This document shows, one piece after another, positions 8,090-16,506 of a stretch of 64,000 nucleotides of DNA. The first letter of the stretch is position 1. Each line of letters opens with the position of its first letter. The DNA is taken from positions 310,001 through 374,000 of the forward strand of contig NZ_JAAVUR010000001.1 of NCBI RefSeq assembly GCF_018449545.1, read 5' to 3'. Source of the stretch: Granulicella sp. dw_53 (lineage in GTDB: Bacteria > Acidobacteriota > Terriglobia > Terriglobales > Acidobacteriaceae). The notes under the pieces were generated by a model. The model did no database searches, had not been told where the DNA came from, and saw only the letters and a program-made list of their open reading frames with translations. A program made the translations under genes and the position numbers.

Positions 8090-8983
8090 ATGATTACCAC
8101 GTCCCGTGCAGCATCCACCCCAGCCTCCAACCTTGCTCCTACCCCCCACTTCGACAGACCTACTTATCTCATGTGTCCGCCGGAGTTCTTCGACGTCAAC
8201 TACATCATCAATCCCTGGATGGCCGGTAATCTGCACCGTCCGTCCCGCGATACCGCGTTTGCGCAGTGGAGAAATCTCTATCAGCAGCTTCGCCGTATCG
8301 CCGACGTGCGCCTTCTAAAGGCCCGTCCCGGATCGCCAGACATGGTCTTTGTGGCTCATGCTGCTATCGTCTCGCATGGTATCGCCGCGCTCTCCAGCTT
8401 CGCTCATCCGCAGCGCCAGACAGAGGAGCCTCACCTTCGCCGCTGGTTGAAGGACACTGGCTTTCTTCTTTGGGAGACGCCGCGCGAGACCGCCTTTGAG
8501 GGCGAGGGCGACGCGATCTTCGACGCGGATGGCCGCCATCTCTGGATTGCGCATGGCGTCCGGACCTGCCAGCATAGTCATCGCCATGTCGCTGACGCGT
8601 GGCATACGCCTGTCACCTCGCTGCATCTGGTTGATCCCCGTTTTTACCATCTCGACATCTGCTTCGCGCCTCTTGCCAATGGTTATCTGCTGTATTTTCC
8701 GGGGGCGTTCGATGCGGCGTCGCTCGCGAAGATCGAGGCAGCTTACCCTGAGGAGAAACGTATTCCGGTTACAGAGGCTGAAGCGACCCAGTTCGCCTGC
8801 AGCGTAATCAACATTGGCCGAAACATCCTTACGGGAGCTTCGGTTGTAGATCTGGCGGCTCGACTTGCAGACCATGGCTTCGACGTTACCCAGATCGAAC
8901 TCAGCGAGTTTCATCGTGGTGGCGGTTCTGCAAAATCACTGGCTCTGCGGTTGAGTGACCTTGAAGTTGCCGAAGGGTTATAG
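8090..8983 (+). CDS. Amidinotransferase/dimethylargininase-fold protein lacking the catalytic Cys
   Basis: A 297-residue pentein-fold protein close in pattern to the guanidine-modifying domain of cyanobacterial arginine dihydrolase (ArgZ/AgrE). The opening YLMCPPEFFDVNYIINPWM, the block FEGEGDAIFD, the catalytic-His region FYHLDICFAPL and the end LSEFHRGGGSAKSLALRL all align with that family. In the family, as I recall it, the end reads AKCLTL with a nucleophilic Cys, and the N-terminal block reads DMVFTANAG. Here these are AKSLAL and DMVFVAHAA, so the Cys is Ser and the Asn is His. Hydrolase activity on arginine is therefore doubtful. ATG at 8090 fits best; an in-frame start at 8051 is also possible. 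It appears monocistronic. Confidence 0.75.
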   Translation: MITTSRAASTPASNLAPTPHFDRPTYLMCPPEFFDVNYIINPWMAGNLHRPSRDTAFAQWRNLYQQLRRIADVRLLKARPGSPDMVFVAHAAIVSHGIAALSSFAHPQRQTEEPHLRRWLKDTGFLLWETPRETAFEGEGDAIFDADGRHLWIAHGVRTCQHSHRHVADAWHTPVTSLHLVDPRFYHLDICFAPLANGYLLYFPGAFDAASLAKIEAAYPEEKRIPVTEAEATQFACSVINIGRNILTGASVVDLAARLADHGFDVTQIELSEFHRGGGSAKSLALRLSDLEVAEGL

Positions 8984-8989
8984 CTGCGT

Positions 8990-9308
8990 GAGGCTTTAGA
9001 TCGGCAGTGAAATAGCGGATCGAAATATGTTCGCGGGAAGTATTGCTTCCGTATGCTGAAGCGATCTGATCCTGCTCCTCTGGTCCGAGGAGATTTGCAT
9101 AACCACCAGGTAAGGAGTTCGGGGCTCGCACTCGAGATAGAGTGCGAGCCCACACCTTTGCGCTGGTGCCGTTGTCTTCTGAATCTCGCTTCCAAAATCG
9201 GTTGTTCTCTCCTGTGGCGATAATCGCTGCAACGAAGTTGGGCGTGACAGCGTTTGTCACCGTCTGGACCGAAGAGTGACGACCGTTTACGAAGAAGCAG
9301 GTATGCAT
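8990..9308 (-). pseudogene. Remnant of a FAD-linked oxidase C-terminus (berberine-bridge-like)
   Basis: On the minus strand a frame contains WARTLSRVRAPNSLPGGYANL, then LGPEEQDQIASAYGSN. This is the characteristic C-terminal segment of BBE-type FAD-binding oxidases, which normally continues into RL...KRRFDPDNxF. Here it continues as unrelated residues, and there is no FAD-binding domain upstream. I read it as a decayed fragment convergent with the preceding gene, not an expressed protein. A hairpin made of CGCACTC/GAGTGCG lies inside it at about 9126-9147. Confidence 0.45.
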
Positions 9309-9392
9309 ATTGGCTCTCTCTTACAATGAGGTTTAGAAGCCGTTCCTACAGGCGTCACCTCGACTAGACTGAAACGGAGACGAAAGGCACCC

Positions 9393-10181
9393 ATGATCAT
9401 CGTTGACAATGAGCACGTAGAACTCACCACACCTTACGGCCCAATGAGGACCCATATCGTGCGTCCCGCGGCTCCGGGCCGCTATCCGGGAGTGGTCTTC
9501 TACTCCGAGATCTTCCAAATTACTGCTCCTATCCGACGCACAGCCGCCATGCTCGCGGGCCATGGCTATATCGTTGCCATGCCTGAGATCTATCACGAGT
9601 TCGAGCCAGCGGACACGGTCCTTGCCTACGATCAGGCTGGCTCCGATCGCGGCAATGCCTGGAAGACTACGAAGGAACTCGCCAGCTATGATGCCGATGC
9701 GCGGGCTGTACTCGATCATCTCAAGTCGCGGCCGGACTGCACTGGGAAGCTCGGTGCTATGGGCATCTGCATTGGAGGTCATCTGGCCTTTCGTGCTGCG
9801 ATGAATCCCGATGTTCTTGGGACGGCCTGTTTCTATGCCACGGACATTCATAAGGGCGGCCTCGGGAAGGGCATGGCAGACGACTCGCTTGCGCGTACGG
9901 CTGACATTCAAGGCGAACTGCTCATGATATGGGGACGTCAGGACCCTCATATTCCTACCGAAGGACGTATGAAGGTTCTTCAGCGGCTCAATGAACTTGG
10001 AAAGAAGATCAGTTGGCACGAGGTCAATGGAGCACACGCTTTCATGCGCGATGAAGGGCTTCGTTATGACCCCGAACTTGCCTATAGCCTCTATGGTCTG
10101 GTCTTCGATTTCTTCCATCGGAGACTTGCTGAAGGAGACCAACCAGTTGCCTCCGCTGGAGCTTCAGAGACTCGTCATTAA
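9393..10181 (+). CDS. Dienelactone hydrolase family protein
   Basis: A 262-residue cytoplasmic alpha/beta hydrolase. The Cys-Asp-His triad of dienelactone hydrolases is visible: the nucleophile elbow GAMGICIGGHLAF (Cys instead of Ser), Asp in WGRQDPHIPTEGR and His in NGAHAFMRDEG. Length and motif order fit the family, which opens lactones or esters such as dienelactone in aromatic degradation. No other pathway genes are adjacent, so the true substrate is unknown. ATG at 9393 is preceded by a purine-rich GGAGACGAAAGG stretch. The P450 gene starts 81 bases downstream and may be a separate unit. Confidence 0.9.
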   Translation: MIIVDNEHVELTTPYGPMRTHIVRPAAPGRYPGVVFYSEIFQITAPIRRTAAMLAGHGYIVAMPEIYHEFEPADTVLAYDQAGSDRGNAWKTTKELASYDADARAVLDHLKSRPDCTGKLGAMGICIGGHLAFRAAMNPDVLGTACFYATDIHKGGLGKGMADDSLARTADIQGELLMIWGRQDPHIPTEGRMKVLQRLNELGKKISWHEVNGAHAFMRDEGLRYDPELAYSLYGLVFDFFHRRLAEGDQPVASAGASETRH

Positions 10182-10262
10182 AGCTTTCTTATAAGTGCAA
10201 AGTAATGACAAACCCATGACATATGCCTCACCCATAGCAGTCAGACTGAATGGGGAGGCGAC

Positions 10263-11372
10263 ATGCACGCCAGACGAGAGGAAGCATCCAGGCCGGCGTG
10301 GGACAGCGATCAGTTGGATTCGCCGATTCCACCGGAGGTCGAAGCAGCCTACTTCGATGAGGCTCTGGACTCGTGGGTCCTGAGCCGGCACGAAGATGTG
10401 CTGGCTGCCTTTCGCTCGTCGACGCTTGCGCCTACTGGACCTCGCAGTGAGAAGACATCCACGCCGGAGGATGAAGGCGCGCTGCTGAAAATGCGGGAGG
10501 AGACGCTTGATGCGCTCTCTCCCACACAGCTTCGCGCGTGGCGTGAGCGGCTCATGCCTTTCGTTCATACGCTGGTGCAGGATCTGCCTGAAGGTCAGGG
10601 AGTCGATCTGCTGGCCGAGTATGCTCGTCCTGCGTGTCTTGCCCTTGCGGCGATTGTGACCGGGATCGAGCTAGGGGAGGCTGAGCGTCTCCAGGACGTC
10701 GCTCAAGCGGTCTCGGCTGCTGCTGCTGAGCCGTATGATCCGATATTGCGTTCCGAGGCGAAGCTTGCCAATGCTCAGCTCAGGCCTTGCTTCCATGCGG
10801 GCCCTGAGACGTTGCGCGATTCTGGGTTCGTCGCGCTCTCGCATACGATGCCGCGGCTCTTAGGGAATGCGTGGTATGCACTTCTACAGCATCCGCAGGA
10901 GTGGAGTCTGCTGCATCTTCAACCCGATCTGGTGGAGCAGGCGATCGAGGAGTCTTTGCGGTACGCGGGTCTTACACGCGTTCTCTTTCGAAGAGCGACG
11001 GAGGATATCGATCTGGGAGGGTGTCCCGTCCGGAGGGGCGATCGCATTGTCTTGCGGATCATTGCTGCTAATCGTGATCCGGAGCGCTTCGCTCATCCGA
11101 ACCTGTTCGATTCGTCTCGCCGCGAGGCGGGACAGCTTGCGCTGGGAGCTGGACCACATTCCTGCGTTGGTGCAAGCCTCATCCGAATGGCTGCTATCGC
11201 TATCACTCGTCCGTTGGTGGAGCGATTTGCCATGGGGACTGTTATGGAGGCTGTTAGCTGGCATGGAGGATCGGGATTTCGTTCTCCTGTCTCTTTGCGA
11301 GTTCTGCTTCAAGGAAGCTCACATCAAGAACAACGCGCATTCGAAGGCGTGGTCACCACAATCCGGGAGTAA
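10263..11372 (+). CDS. Cytochrome P450 with atypical I-helix
   Basis: A 369-residue P450, short for the bacterial class (about 400) because the N-terminal ~30 residues are missing. The K-helix EESLR and the heme-thiolate loop LGAGPHSCVGASLIRM are present, so heme binding is expected. The I-helix segment reads ALSHTMPRLLGNAWYALL, where the usual motif is AGxETT; the acidic residue looks replaced by His and the Gly by Leu, while one Thr remains. That would change oxygen activation. GGGGAGG precedes the ATG. The cytochrome c gene starts 4 bases after its stop, so the two are surely co-transcribed. Confidence 0.85.
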   Translation: MHARREEASRPAWDSDQLDSPIPPEVEAAYFDEALDSWVLSRHEDVLAAFRSSTLAPTGPRSEKTSTPEDEGALLKMREETLDALSPTQLRAWRERLMPFVHTLVQDLPEGQGVDLLAEYARPACLALAAIVTGIELGEAERLQDVAQAVSAAAAEPYDPILRSEAKLANAQLRPCFHAGPETLRDSGFVALSHTMPRLLGNAWYALLQHPQEWSLLHLQPDLVEQAIEESLRYAGLTRVLFRRATEDIDLGGCPVRRGDRIVLRIIAANRDPERFAHPNLFDSSRREAGQLALGAGPHSCVGASLIRMAAIAITRPLVERFAMGTVMEAVSWHGGSGFRSPVSLRVLLQGSSHQEQRAFEGVVTTIRE

Positions 11373-11375
11373 ATA

Positions 11376-11915
11376 ATGGGTCAAAATCGGGGCCGAGTTT
11401 GTCTTGGCATTGTCGTTATTGTCGTCGTGCTTGTTTTGGGATTCTTTCTTTATCTCAAGTTTGGTCCACTTCCAGTTGCTGTTGCAGATTCGCCGCTTCC
11501 TTTTGAGCGGCAGATGGTCAAGATTCCGCTTCGTGCGCGGATCGGCCGTCAGATGCAGCCTCCGCCGTTTTTGGCCGGTGAGGATGTCTTCGAGTCGGGG
11601 GCGCAGATCTACCGGGAGCAGTGTTATTTCTGCCATGGAACGCCGGGCCACGACTCCGAGTATGCAAAACGTATGTATCCGGCTCCTCCGCAGCTTTGGA
11701 AGAAGCATGGGCCGCGTGGGGTGGTCGGGGTTAGCGACGATGATCCAGGTTTCAGCTACTGGATCGTTGCGAACGGCATCCGGTTGAGCGGCATGCCTTC
11801 CTTCAAGGGCGCGCTCTCCGAGACTGAGATGTGGCAGGTCAGCCTTCTTCTCAAGAATGCCGATAAAGACCTCTCAGATCCCGTCAAGGCTATTCTCAAT
11901 CCGCCTGTCCGGTGA
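11376..11915 (+). CDS. Membrane-anchored cytochrome c
   Basis: A 179-residue protein with an N-terminal membrane segment (residues ~8-27, VCLGIVVIVVVLVLGFFLYL) followed by a periplasmic class I cytochrome c domain. The heme site is CYFCHG at ~84-89, and the probable axial Met is in LSGMPSFKGALSE. The C-terminal helix ETEMWQVSLLLKNAD is typical of the family. It follows the P450 by 4 bases. A P450 is cytoplasmic, so a direct electron-donor role across the membrane is not expected; the pairing may reflect shared regulation. It is followed by repeat copy 1. Confidence 0.85.
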   Translation: MGQNRGRVCLGIVVIVVVLVLGFFLYLKFGPLPVAVADSPLPFERQMVKIPLRARIGRQMQPPPFLAGEDVFESGAQIYREQCYFCHGTPGHDSEYAKRMYPAPPQLWKKHGPRGVVGVSDDDPGFSYWIVANGIRLSGMPSFKGALSETEMWQVSLLLKNADKDLSDPVKAILNPPVR

Positions 11916-11960
11916 GTCTCCGTTGAGGTGGCGTGGGAGGGGCAGTGCTGTTCCCGCGTA

Positions 11961-12232
11961 CACCCCTCCCCCGGGTTATTTGCTTAAAATCCTCGTTTAA
12001 TGGGGCTTAGGGGCGGACTTCTGCTTCTCGTCCCTTGAACGAAGTTCCTATCGTCGTCGGACTTAGAGTGAAGTTGGCAAAGAGCTCTTCTTGAGGTATT
12101 TCCTCTACTTCTATTTTAGAGAGCGATGCATAACTAAAGTGCCAATCGGATGTTGTTGATTCGTAGTAAGTTAAGTGGTTTAGGGGCTTGACAGCGCTCT
12201 TTGCTGGACATTTGGAAGAGGAAGTTTGTAAG
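11961..12232 (+). repeat. Dispersed intergenic repeat, copy 1
   Basis: This starts with a C-run (CACCCCTCCCCC, 11961-11972) 46 bases after the cytochrome c stop. It then has a middle part with TTTAATGGGGCTTAGG. A conserved block follows: ACTTCTATTTTA (12107-12118), GAGCG, CATAACTAAAGTGCCA (ending 12144), then GGGGCTTGACA (12183-12193) and TTTGCTGG. The same ordered blocks occur at 31907-32236 and 47331-47625 in the same orientation. A 132-codon minus-strand frame across it has no recognisable protein and is rejected. It fills most of the 368-base gap. Confidence 0.75.
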
Positions 12233-12283
12233 CCACGTCTCTTCCGGTACTTCGGGGAAGTGTGGGCGATGGAGCGGTGGAGT

Positions 12284-12673
12284 CTACGCGACCGCTTGCT
12301 GGATGAGGTTGCCAACGCCTGAGATGCCGTTGAGGACTTCGGCAGGCAGGTTGAAGCGATGCCTGAGGAATTGGGGATCGTTGTAGCTGAGCCAGACCTT
12401 TCCATCGGCGTCCTGCCAGGCCAGGGCTTTGAGGGGCAGGTCGATGGCGGTGAGTGGGGCGGCGAGCATGATCGGTGTTCCGGCCTTCGGGTTGCCGAAG
12501 ATCAAGACCTGGGTGGGGGGCATGTGCAGGCCTACTTTTTCGGCTTCGGTTGCATGGTCGATTCGGGAAAAGACGGTGATGCTGTGTTCGCGCAGGATGG
12601 CTTCGAGACGGTCGAGGGTCTCGGGCACGGAGTGAGGACTGGGATGAGTAGAGATGCCGAGAGCGGAGTTCAT
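12284..12673 (-). CDS. DUF302 domain protein
   Basis: A 129-residue cytoplasmic protein. SVPETLDRLEAILREHSITVFSRIDH, GLHMPPTQVLIFGNPKAGTPIM, APLTAIDLPLKALAWQD and KVWLSYNDPQFLRHRF are the landmark blocks of the DUF302 family, which folds as a small alpha/beta sandwich of unknown function and binds an unknown ligand. Length fits a full single domain. AGGAAAC just before the ATG serves as ribosome site. It is transcribed toward repeat copy 1 and divergently from the SnoaL-like gene. Confidence 0.9.
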   Translation of the reverse strand: MNSALGISTHPSPHSVPETLDRLEAILREHSITVFSRIDHATEAEKVGLHMPPTQVLIFGNPKAGTPIMLAAPLTAIDLPLKALAWQDADGKVWLSYNDPQFLRHRFNLPAEVLNGISGVGNLIQQAVA

Positions 12674-12838
12674 GTTTCCTGCTTTCTGCTGCCAGAGTAG
12701 CTAACGCAGATCTCTTTTTATTTTAGAAGAGGCCGTTCCGGACGGGGGATCAAGGACGATCTCGCCTATGGAGATTCGATGCGCCTATAATCCTGGGCCG
12801 AACGGCACGATGGTGGTGTCGTGCAATGAGGTAATTTT

Positions 12839-13267
12839 ATGAGCCAGCGAAATGTGGAAGCGCAGCGGCGGATTATCGACGCGGTGAACTCGGGCAAGTT
12901 GGAGGCTTTACGTGAGTTGATCACGCCGGGGGTGGTGGATCATGATCCAGCGCCAGGACAAGGGCCGGGGCCGGAGGGGTACATCCAGTTCTTCGGCGAG
13001 TTCAGAACGGCTTTTCCGGATGTGAAGATCGAGATCAAACACATTGTGGCGGATGAGCATAACGTTTCGATTGCCTACAAATTGACGGGCATGCACAAGG
13101 GACGGTTCCAGGATATCGCTCCCACCGGGCATACGATCATCGTGCGCGGAGTGCAGATTGCGCGGTTCTACGGCGGGCAGATGGTGGAGCGCTGGGGCGC
13201 GCTGGATGAACTTGGGATACTGGAGCAGTTGTGCGTCGTGCCAGGACGGAATCGAATGATGGCCTGA
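12839..13267 (+). CDS. SnoaL-like ester cyclase family protein
   Basis: A 142-residue NTF2-fold protein. NVEAQRRIIDAVNSGKLEALRELITPGVVDHDPAPGQGPG and FRTAFPDVKIEIKHIVADEHNV... match the SnoaL-like polyketide cyclase/ester cyclase family, with GRFQDIAPTGHTIIVRGVQIARF and MVERWGALDELGILEQL completing the cone. Many such proteins in non-polyketide contexts have no known substrate. A TATAAT hexamer at 12786-12791 could be the -10. GAGG lies before the ATG, and a short hairpin (GCACGA/TCGTGC, ~12805-12824) sits in the leader. It is convergent with the YdcF gene. Confidence 0.85.
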   Translation: MSQRNVEAQRRIIDAVNSGKLEALRELITPGVVDHDPAPGQGPGPEGYIQFFGEFRTAFPDVKIEIKHIVADEHNVSIAYKLTGMHKGRFQDIAPTGHTIIVRGVQIARFYGGQMVERWGALDELGILEQLCVVPGRNRMMA

Positions 13268-13290
13268 GCGCGAGGCTGACTCGGCTTAGG

Positions 13291-13926
13291 TCAGGGCTGC
13301 GGGGAGAGCTGTTGGTTGGGGATGCCGTTGGCCCGGATCTTGAGGGAGCTCCAGGACTCGCGGGTGTAGAGGGCCAGCTCCTTGGGAAGGGTGTACTCGA
13401 CCGGCCAGCGAGAGGCGTGGGTGTGCCAGTCGAAGGAGAGGTCCGGTTGTTGTAGGTTGATGGCGTTGGCGATGAGGGCTGCGCGGGCGAGGTGGCTGGG
13501 TGAGCTGACGATCTCGGCGTTGGCCCAGTTGTGCTGACGCATGAGCTGCGCTGAGTTGACGAGGTTCTGGATGGTGGTGAGGGCGCGGGGTTCCTCTACG
13601 ATGGCCGCCGCGGGGACGCCCTGAGCGATGGCGAGGTGGGCCATGCTTTCGGCTTCGACGTAGGAGTTATGGGCTGCAGCGCCGGAGAAGATGATGTGAG
13701 GGGCTATGCCTGCCTTGTATTCGCGGACCGCCTCGAGAGTGCGCTCGCGCTGCTCGGGGGACGGTTCGCCGTCGGGCTTGGAGGGTGTGCCGAGGACGAT
13801 GAGAGTGTCGAAGTGAGTGAGTGGGGTGTTGCGGGAGGGGATGGAGAGGAAGTTTACGACGAGCAGCACGACGACGGTGAAGACGACGACGGAGACAGCG
13901 TAGAGGAGACGCGAGAGTAGCTTCAC
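13291..13926 (-). CDS. YdcF-family (DUF218) membrane protein
   Basis: A 211-residue protein with one N-terminal membrane helix (YAVSVVVFTVVVLLVVNFLSI) followed by a DUF218 domain: FDTLIVLGTPSKPDGEPSPEQRERTLEAV, HIIFSGAAA, EAESMAHLAIAQGVP, EEPRALTTIQNLVNSAQLM and IVSSPSHLARAALIA. The E. coli relatives YdcF and SanA bind nucleotides or affect envelope permeability; the role here is unknown. The start is GTG. TACCCT lies 6 bases upstream and no Shine-Dalgarno site is seen, so a leaderless mRNA is likely. Confidence 0.88.
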   Translation of the reverse strand: MKLLSRLLYAVSVVVFTVVVLLVVNFLSIPSRNTPLTHFDTLIVLGTPSKPDGEPSPEQRERTLEAVREYKAGIAPHIIFSGAAAHNSYVEAESMAHLAIAQGVPAAAIVEEPRALTTIQNLVNSAQLMRQHNWANAEIVSSPSHLARAALIANAINLQQPDLSFDWHTHASRWPVEYTLPKELALYTRESWSSLKIRANGIPNQQLSPQP

Positions 13927-13953
13927 GAGAACAGGGTAGCAGGGAAGAGTCAG

Positions 13954-14385
13954 CTATCTCGCTCGAAGATGAGGGAGCTGAAGGATTTCGTGGACGTTCG
14001 CCAACAGTTGCGGCAGGGAGAAGGGCTTGGCGAGGAAGTTCCAGCCCTGGCTGCGGAGCTGGCTGAGCTGGAAGGGATCGAGGAGCGCGCCGGAGATGAC
14101 GAGGACCGGGAGGGAGGGCTGGAGCGCCTTCAGCTCGAGGGCGAGCTCCATGCCGGAGCGGTGGGGCATGTAGTAGTCGGTGATGAGGAGATCGATGTTT
14201 GCGGCGCGCCGGAAGATGTTGGCGGCGCGGTCGGCCTCACCTGAGGTGTAGACGTGGTAGCCCTCGTGCTCCAGGAAGGTTCGGGTGAGGGAACGGACGT
14301 CGGAGTCGTCATCCACTACCAGTATGCTGCTGCTGGATGCCTGCCCGGTGCGGGCGTTTGGTTCGAATTCTGGTTCCAGAAACAT
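13954..14385 (-). CDS. Single-domain response regulator
   Basis: A 143-residue protein consisting of a CheY-like receiver (residues ~15-137) with no output domain. The acidic pair is in ILVVDDDSDVRS, the phosphorylated Asp in IDLLITDYYMPHRSGMEL, the conserved Ser/Thr in VLVISGA and the Lys in FLAKPFSLPQLL. It is likely to receive phosphate from an unlinked hybrid or orphan kinase and act by protein contact. It lies between the YdcF gene (27 bases downstream) and uvrB (100 bases upstream) on the same strand. Confidence 0.9.
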   Translation of the reverse strand: MFLEPEFEPNARTGQASSSSILVVDDDSDVRSLTRTFLEHEGYHVYTSGEADRAANIFRRAANIDLLITDYYMPHRSGMELALELKALQPSLPVLVISGALLDPFQLSQLRSQGWNFLAKPFSLPQLLANVHEILQLPHLRAR

Positions 14386-14485
14386 TTACTCGTATGATCT
14401 CTTCCGAAGCTGGTTAATCGCTTTTCCCGTTGGATGCGACATTCCTGTCCCGCTTTGTATGAGACGTTCGAGCCGAGATTGAGAC

Positions 14486-16474
14486 TCAGGAGAATAGGAA
14501 CTCCTTTGTACGGAGCTCTTTAACGGTGTCGCGTAATTTAGCAGCTTTTTCAAACTCGAACTTCTTGGCGGCTTCGCGCATGTCGGATTCGAGTTTGCCG
14601 ATGTAGGTGTCGAGCTCCTGCTGGGTGTTGAATTCGGGCATGCCTTCGGCTTCGTCGGTAAGGTCGGCGTAGTCGGCTTTGAGGATTCCGGCGAGACCCA
14701 TCTCGAGGGGGCGGCTGATGCTCTGCGGGGTGATGCCGTTCTCTTCGTTGTAGGCGACCTGCTTTTCGCGGCGGCGGTTGGTCTCGTCGATGGCGCGCTG
14801 CATGGAATCGGTCATCTTGTCGGCGTAGAGGATGGCGCGGCCTTCGAGGTGGCGGGCGGCGCGGCCTATGGTCTGGATGAGGGAGCCCTGGGAGCGAAGG
14901 AAGCCTTCCTTATCGGCGTCGAGGATGGCGACGAGGGAGACCTCGGGGAGGTCCAGGCCTTCGCGGAGGAGGTTGATGCCGATGAGAACGTCGTACTCGC
15001 CCTTGCGGAGGTCGCGGAGGAGGCGGATGCGTTCGAGGGTCTCGATCTCGGAGTGCATGTAGCGGCAACGGACGCCGACCTCGGTGTAGTAGTTGGCGAG
15101 GTCCTCGGACATGCGCTTGGTGAGGGTGGTGACGAGGACGCGCTGGTTGCGGGAGGCGCGGTCGCGGATCTCGGCCAGGAGGTCGTCTATTTGGCCCTTG
15201 ACGGGGCGGATCTCTACGGGAGGGTCTATGAGGCCGGTGGGACGGATGATCTGCTCTACGACGACGCCAGCGGCCTTGGTGAGCTCGTAGGGGCCGGGGG
15301 TGGCGGAGACGTAGATGATCTGGCCGGTGCGGCCTTCGAACTCGTCGAACTTGAGGGGGCGGTTGTCCATGGCGCTGGGGAGGCGGAAGCCGTAGTCGAC
15401 GAGGTTCTGCTTGCGGGAGCGGTCGCCGTGCCACATGCCGTGGAGCTGGGGGACGGTGACGTGGGACTCGTCGATGAAGAGGAGGAAGTCGCGAGGGAAG
15501 TAGTCGAGGAGTGTCGGTGGTGGCTCGCCGGGGAGACGGCCGGAGAAGTGGCGGGAGTAGTTCTCGATGCCGTGGCAGTAGCCGACGGATTTGATCATCT
15601 CGAGGTCGAAGCGAGTGCGCTGGTGGATGCGCTGGGACTCGACGAGACGGCCCTCTTTTTCGAGCTGGGCCTCCCACTCGAAGAGCTCGGAGAGGATGGA
15701 CTCGGTGGCGGTCTTCTTGCGCTCGGGCTGGACGACGTAGTGGGACTTGGGGTAGATGGGGAGGCGGGAGTACTTCTGCTTGACGGTACCGAAGAGGGGA
15801 TCGATCTGGGAGAGGGTGTCGATCTCGTCGCCGAAGAGCTCGATGCGATAGGCCATCTCGTCGTAGGTGGGGAAGACTTCGATGATGTCGCCACGGACGC
15901 GGAAGGTGCCGCGGCGGAAGTCGACGTCGTTGCGGTCGTAGAGGATCTCGACGAGGCGGCGGGTGATGTCTTCGCGCTTGATCTTCTGGCCCTTTTCGAG
16001 GAGCAGGAGCATACCGTAGTAGGCTTCAGGCGATCCGAGGCCGTAGATGCAGGAGACGGAGGATACGATGATGGCATCGCGGCGCTCGAAGAGAGAGCGA
16101 GTGGCGGAGAGGCGGAGCTTATCGAGCTCTTCGTTGATGGTGGCCTCTTTTTCGATGAAGAGGTCGCCGGCGGGGATGTAGGCCTCGGGCTGGTAGTAGT
16201 CGTAGTAGGAGACGAAGTACTCGACTGCGTTGTTGGGGAAGAAGGTCTTGAACTCGTGGTAGAGCTGGGCGGCGAGGGTCTTGTTGTGGGCGAGGATGAG
16301 GGCGGGACGGTTGGACTCGGCGATGATGCTGGCCATGGTGAAGGTCTTTCCGGAGCCGGTGACGCCGAGGAGGACCTGATCTTTTTCGCCGGCGCTGAGT
16401 CCGGACAGGAGTTCCGCGATGGCGCGGGGCTGGTCGCCCTGCGGCTTGTAGGTGGTGGTTAGCTGGAAGTCCAT
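14486..16474 (-). CDS. uvrB: Excinuclease ABC subunit B
   Basis: A 662-residue helicase-like subunit of nucleotide excision repair that loads on damage with UvrA and recruits UvrC. Walker A GVTGSGKT (37-44), the DNA-inserting hairpin [12 protein letters not shown] (~92-103), the DEAD-type [10 protein letters not shown], motif [11 protein letters not shown] and the C-terminal UVR domain [19 protein letters not shown], which binds UvrC, are all present at normal length. Upstream, TATCCT ends 6 bases before the ATG with no ribosome site, suggesting a leaderless transcript. It is divergent from the histidine phosphatase gene with a 32-base gap. No LexA-like box was found there. Confidence 0.98.
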   Translation of the reverse strand: MDFQLTTTYKPQGDQPRAIAELLSGLSAGEKDQVLLGVTGSGKTFTMASIIAESNRPALILAHNKTLAAQLYHEFKTFFPNNAVEYFVSYYDYYQPEAYIPAGDLFIEKEATINEELDKLRLSATRSLFERRDAIIVSSVSCIYGLGSPEAYYGMLLLLEKGQKIKREDITRRLVEILYDRNDVDFRRGTFRVRGDIIEVFPTYDEMAYRIELFGDEIDTLSQIDPLFGTVKQKYSRLPIYPKSHYVVQPERKKTATESILSELFEWEAQLEKEGRLVESQRIHQRTRFDLEMIKSVGYCHGIENYSRHFSGRLPGEPPPTLLDYFPRDFLLFIDESHVTVPQLHGMWHGDRSRKQNLVDYGFRLPSAMDNRPLKFDEFEGRTGQIIYVSATPGPYELTKAAGVVVEQIIRPTGLIDPPVEIRPVKGQIDDLLAEIRDRASRNQRVLVTTLTKRMSEDLANYYTEVGVRCRYMHSEIETLERIRLLRDLRKGEYDVLIGINLLREGLDLPEVSLVAILDADKEGFLRSQGSLIQTIGRAARHLEGRAILYADKMTDSMQRAIDETNRRREKQVAYNEENGITPQSISRPLEMGLAGILKADYADLTDEAEGMPEFNTQQELDTYIGKLESDMREAAKKFEFEKAAKLRDTVKELRTKEFLFS

Positions 16475-16506
16475 CTTTGTAGGATATTGGATGCAGGAGA
16501 TAAGAA

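Noticed and set aside
9126..9147. CGCACTC/GAGTGCG hairpin.
   Set aside because: No T-run, and it lies within the flavoprotein relic; may simply be remnant sequence.
12007..12405. A 132-codon minus-strand frame across repeat copy 1.
   Set aside because: It overlaps the DUF302 gene and the repeat, and the product has no features.
14849..16462. A 537-codon open frame on the + strand opposite uvrB.
   Set aside because: It is Gly/Ala/Val/Glu-rich with no domain and exactly covers the strong uvrB gene; it is a GC-bias shadow.
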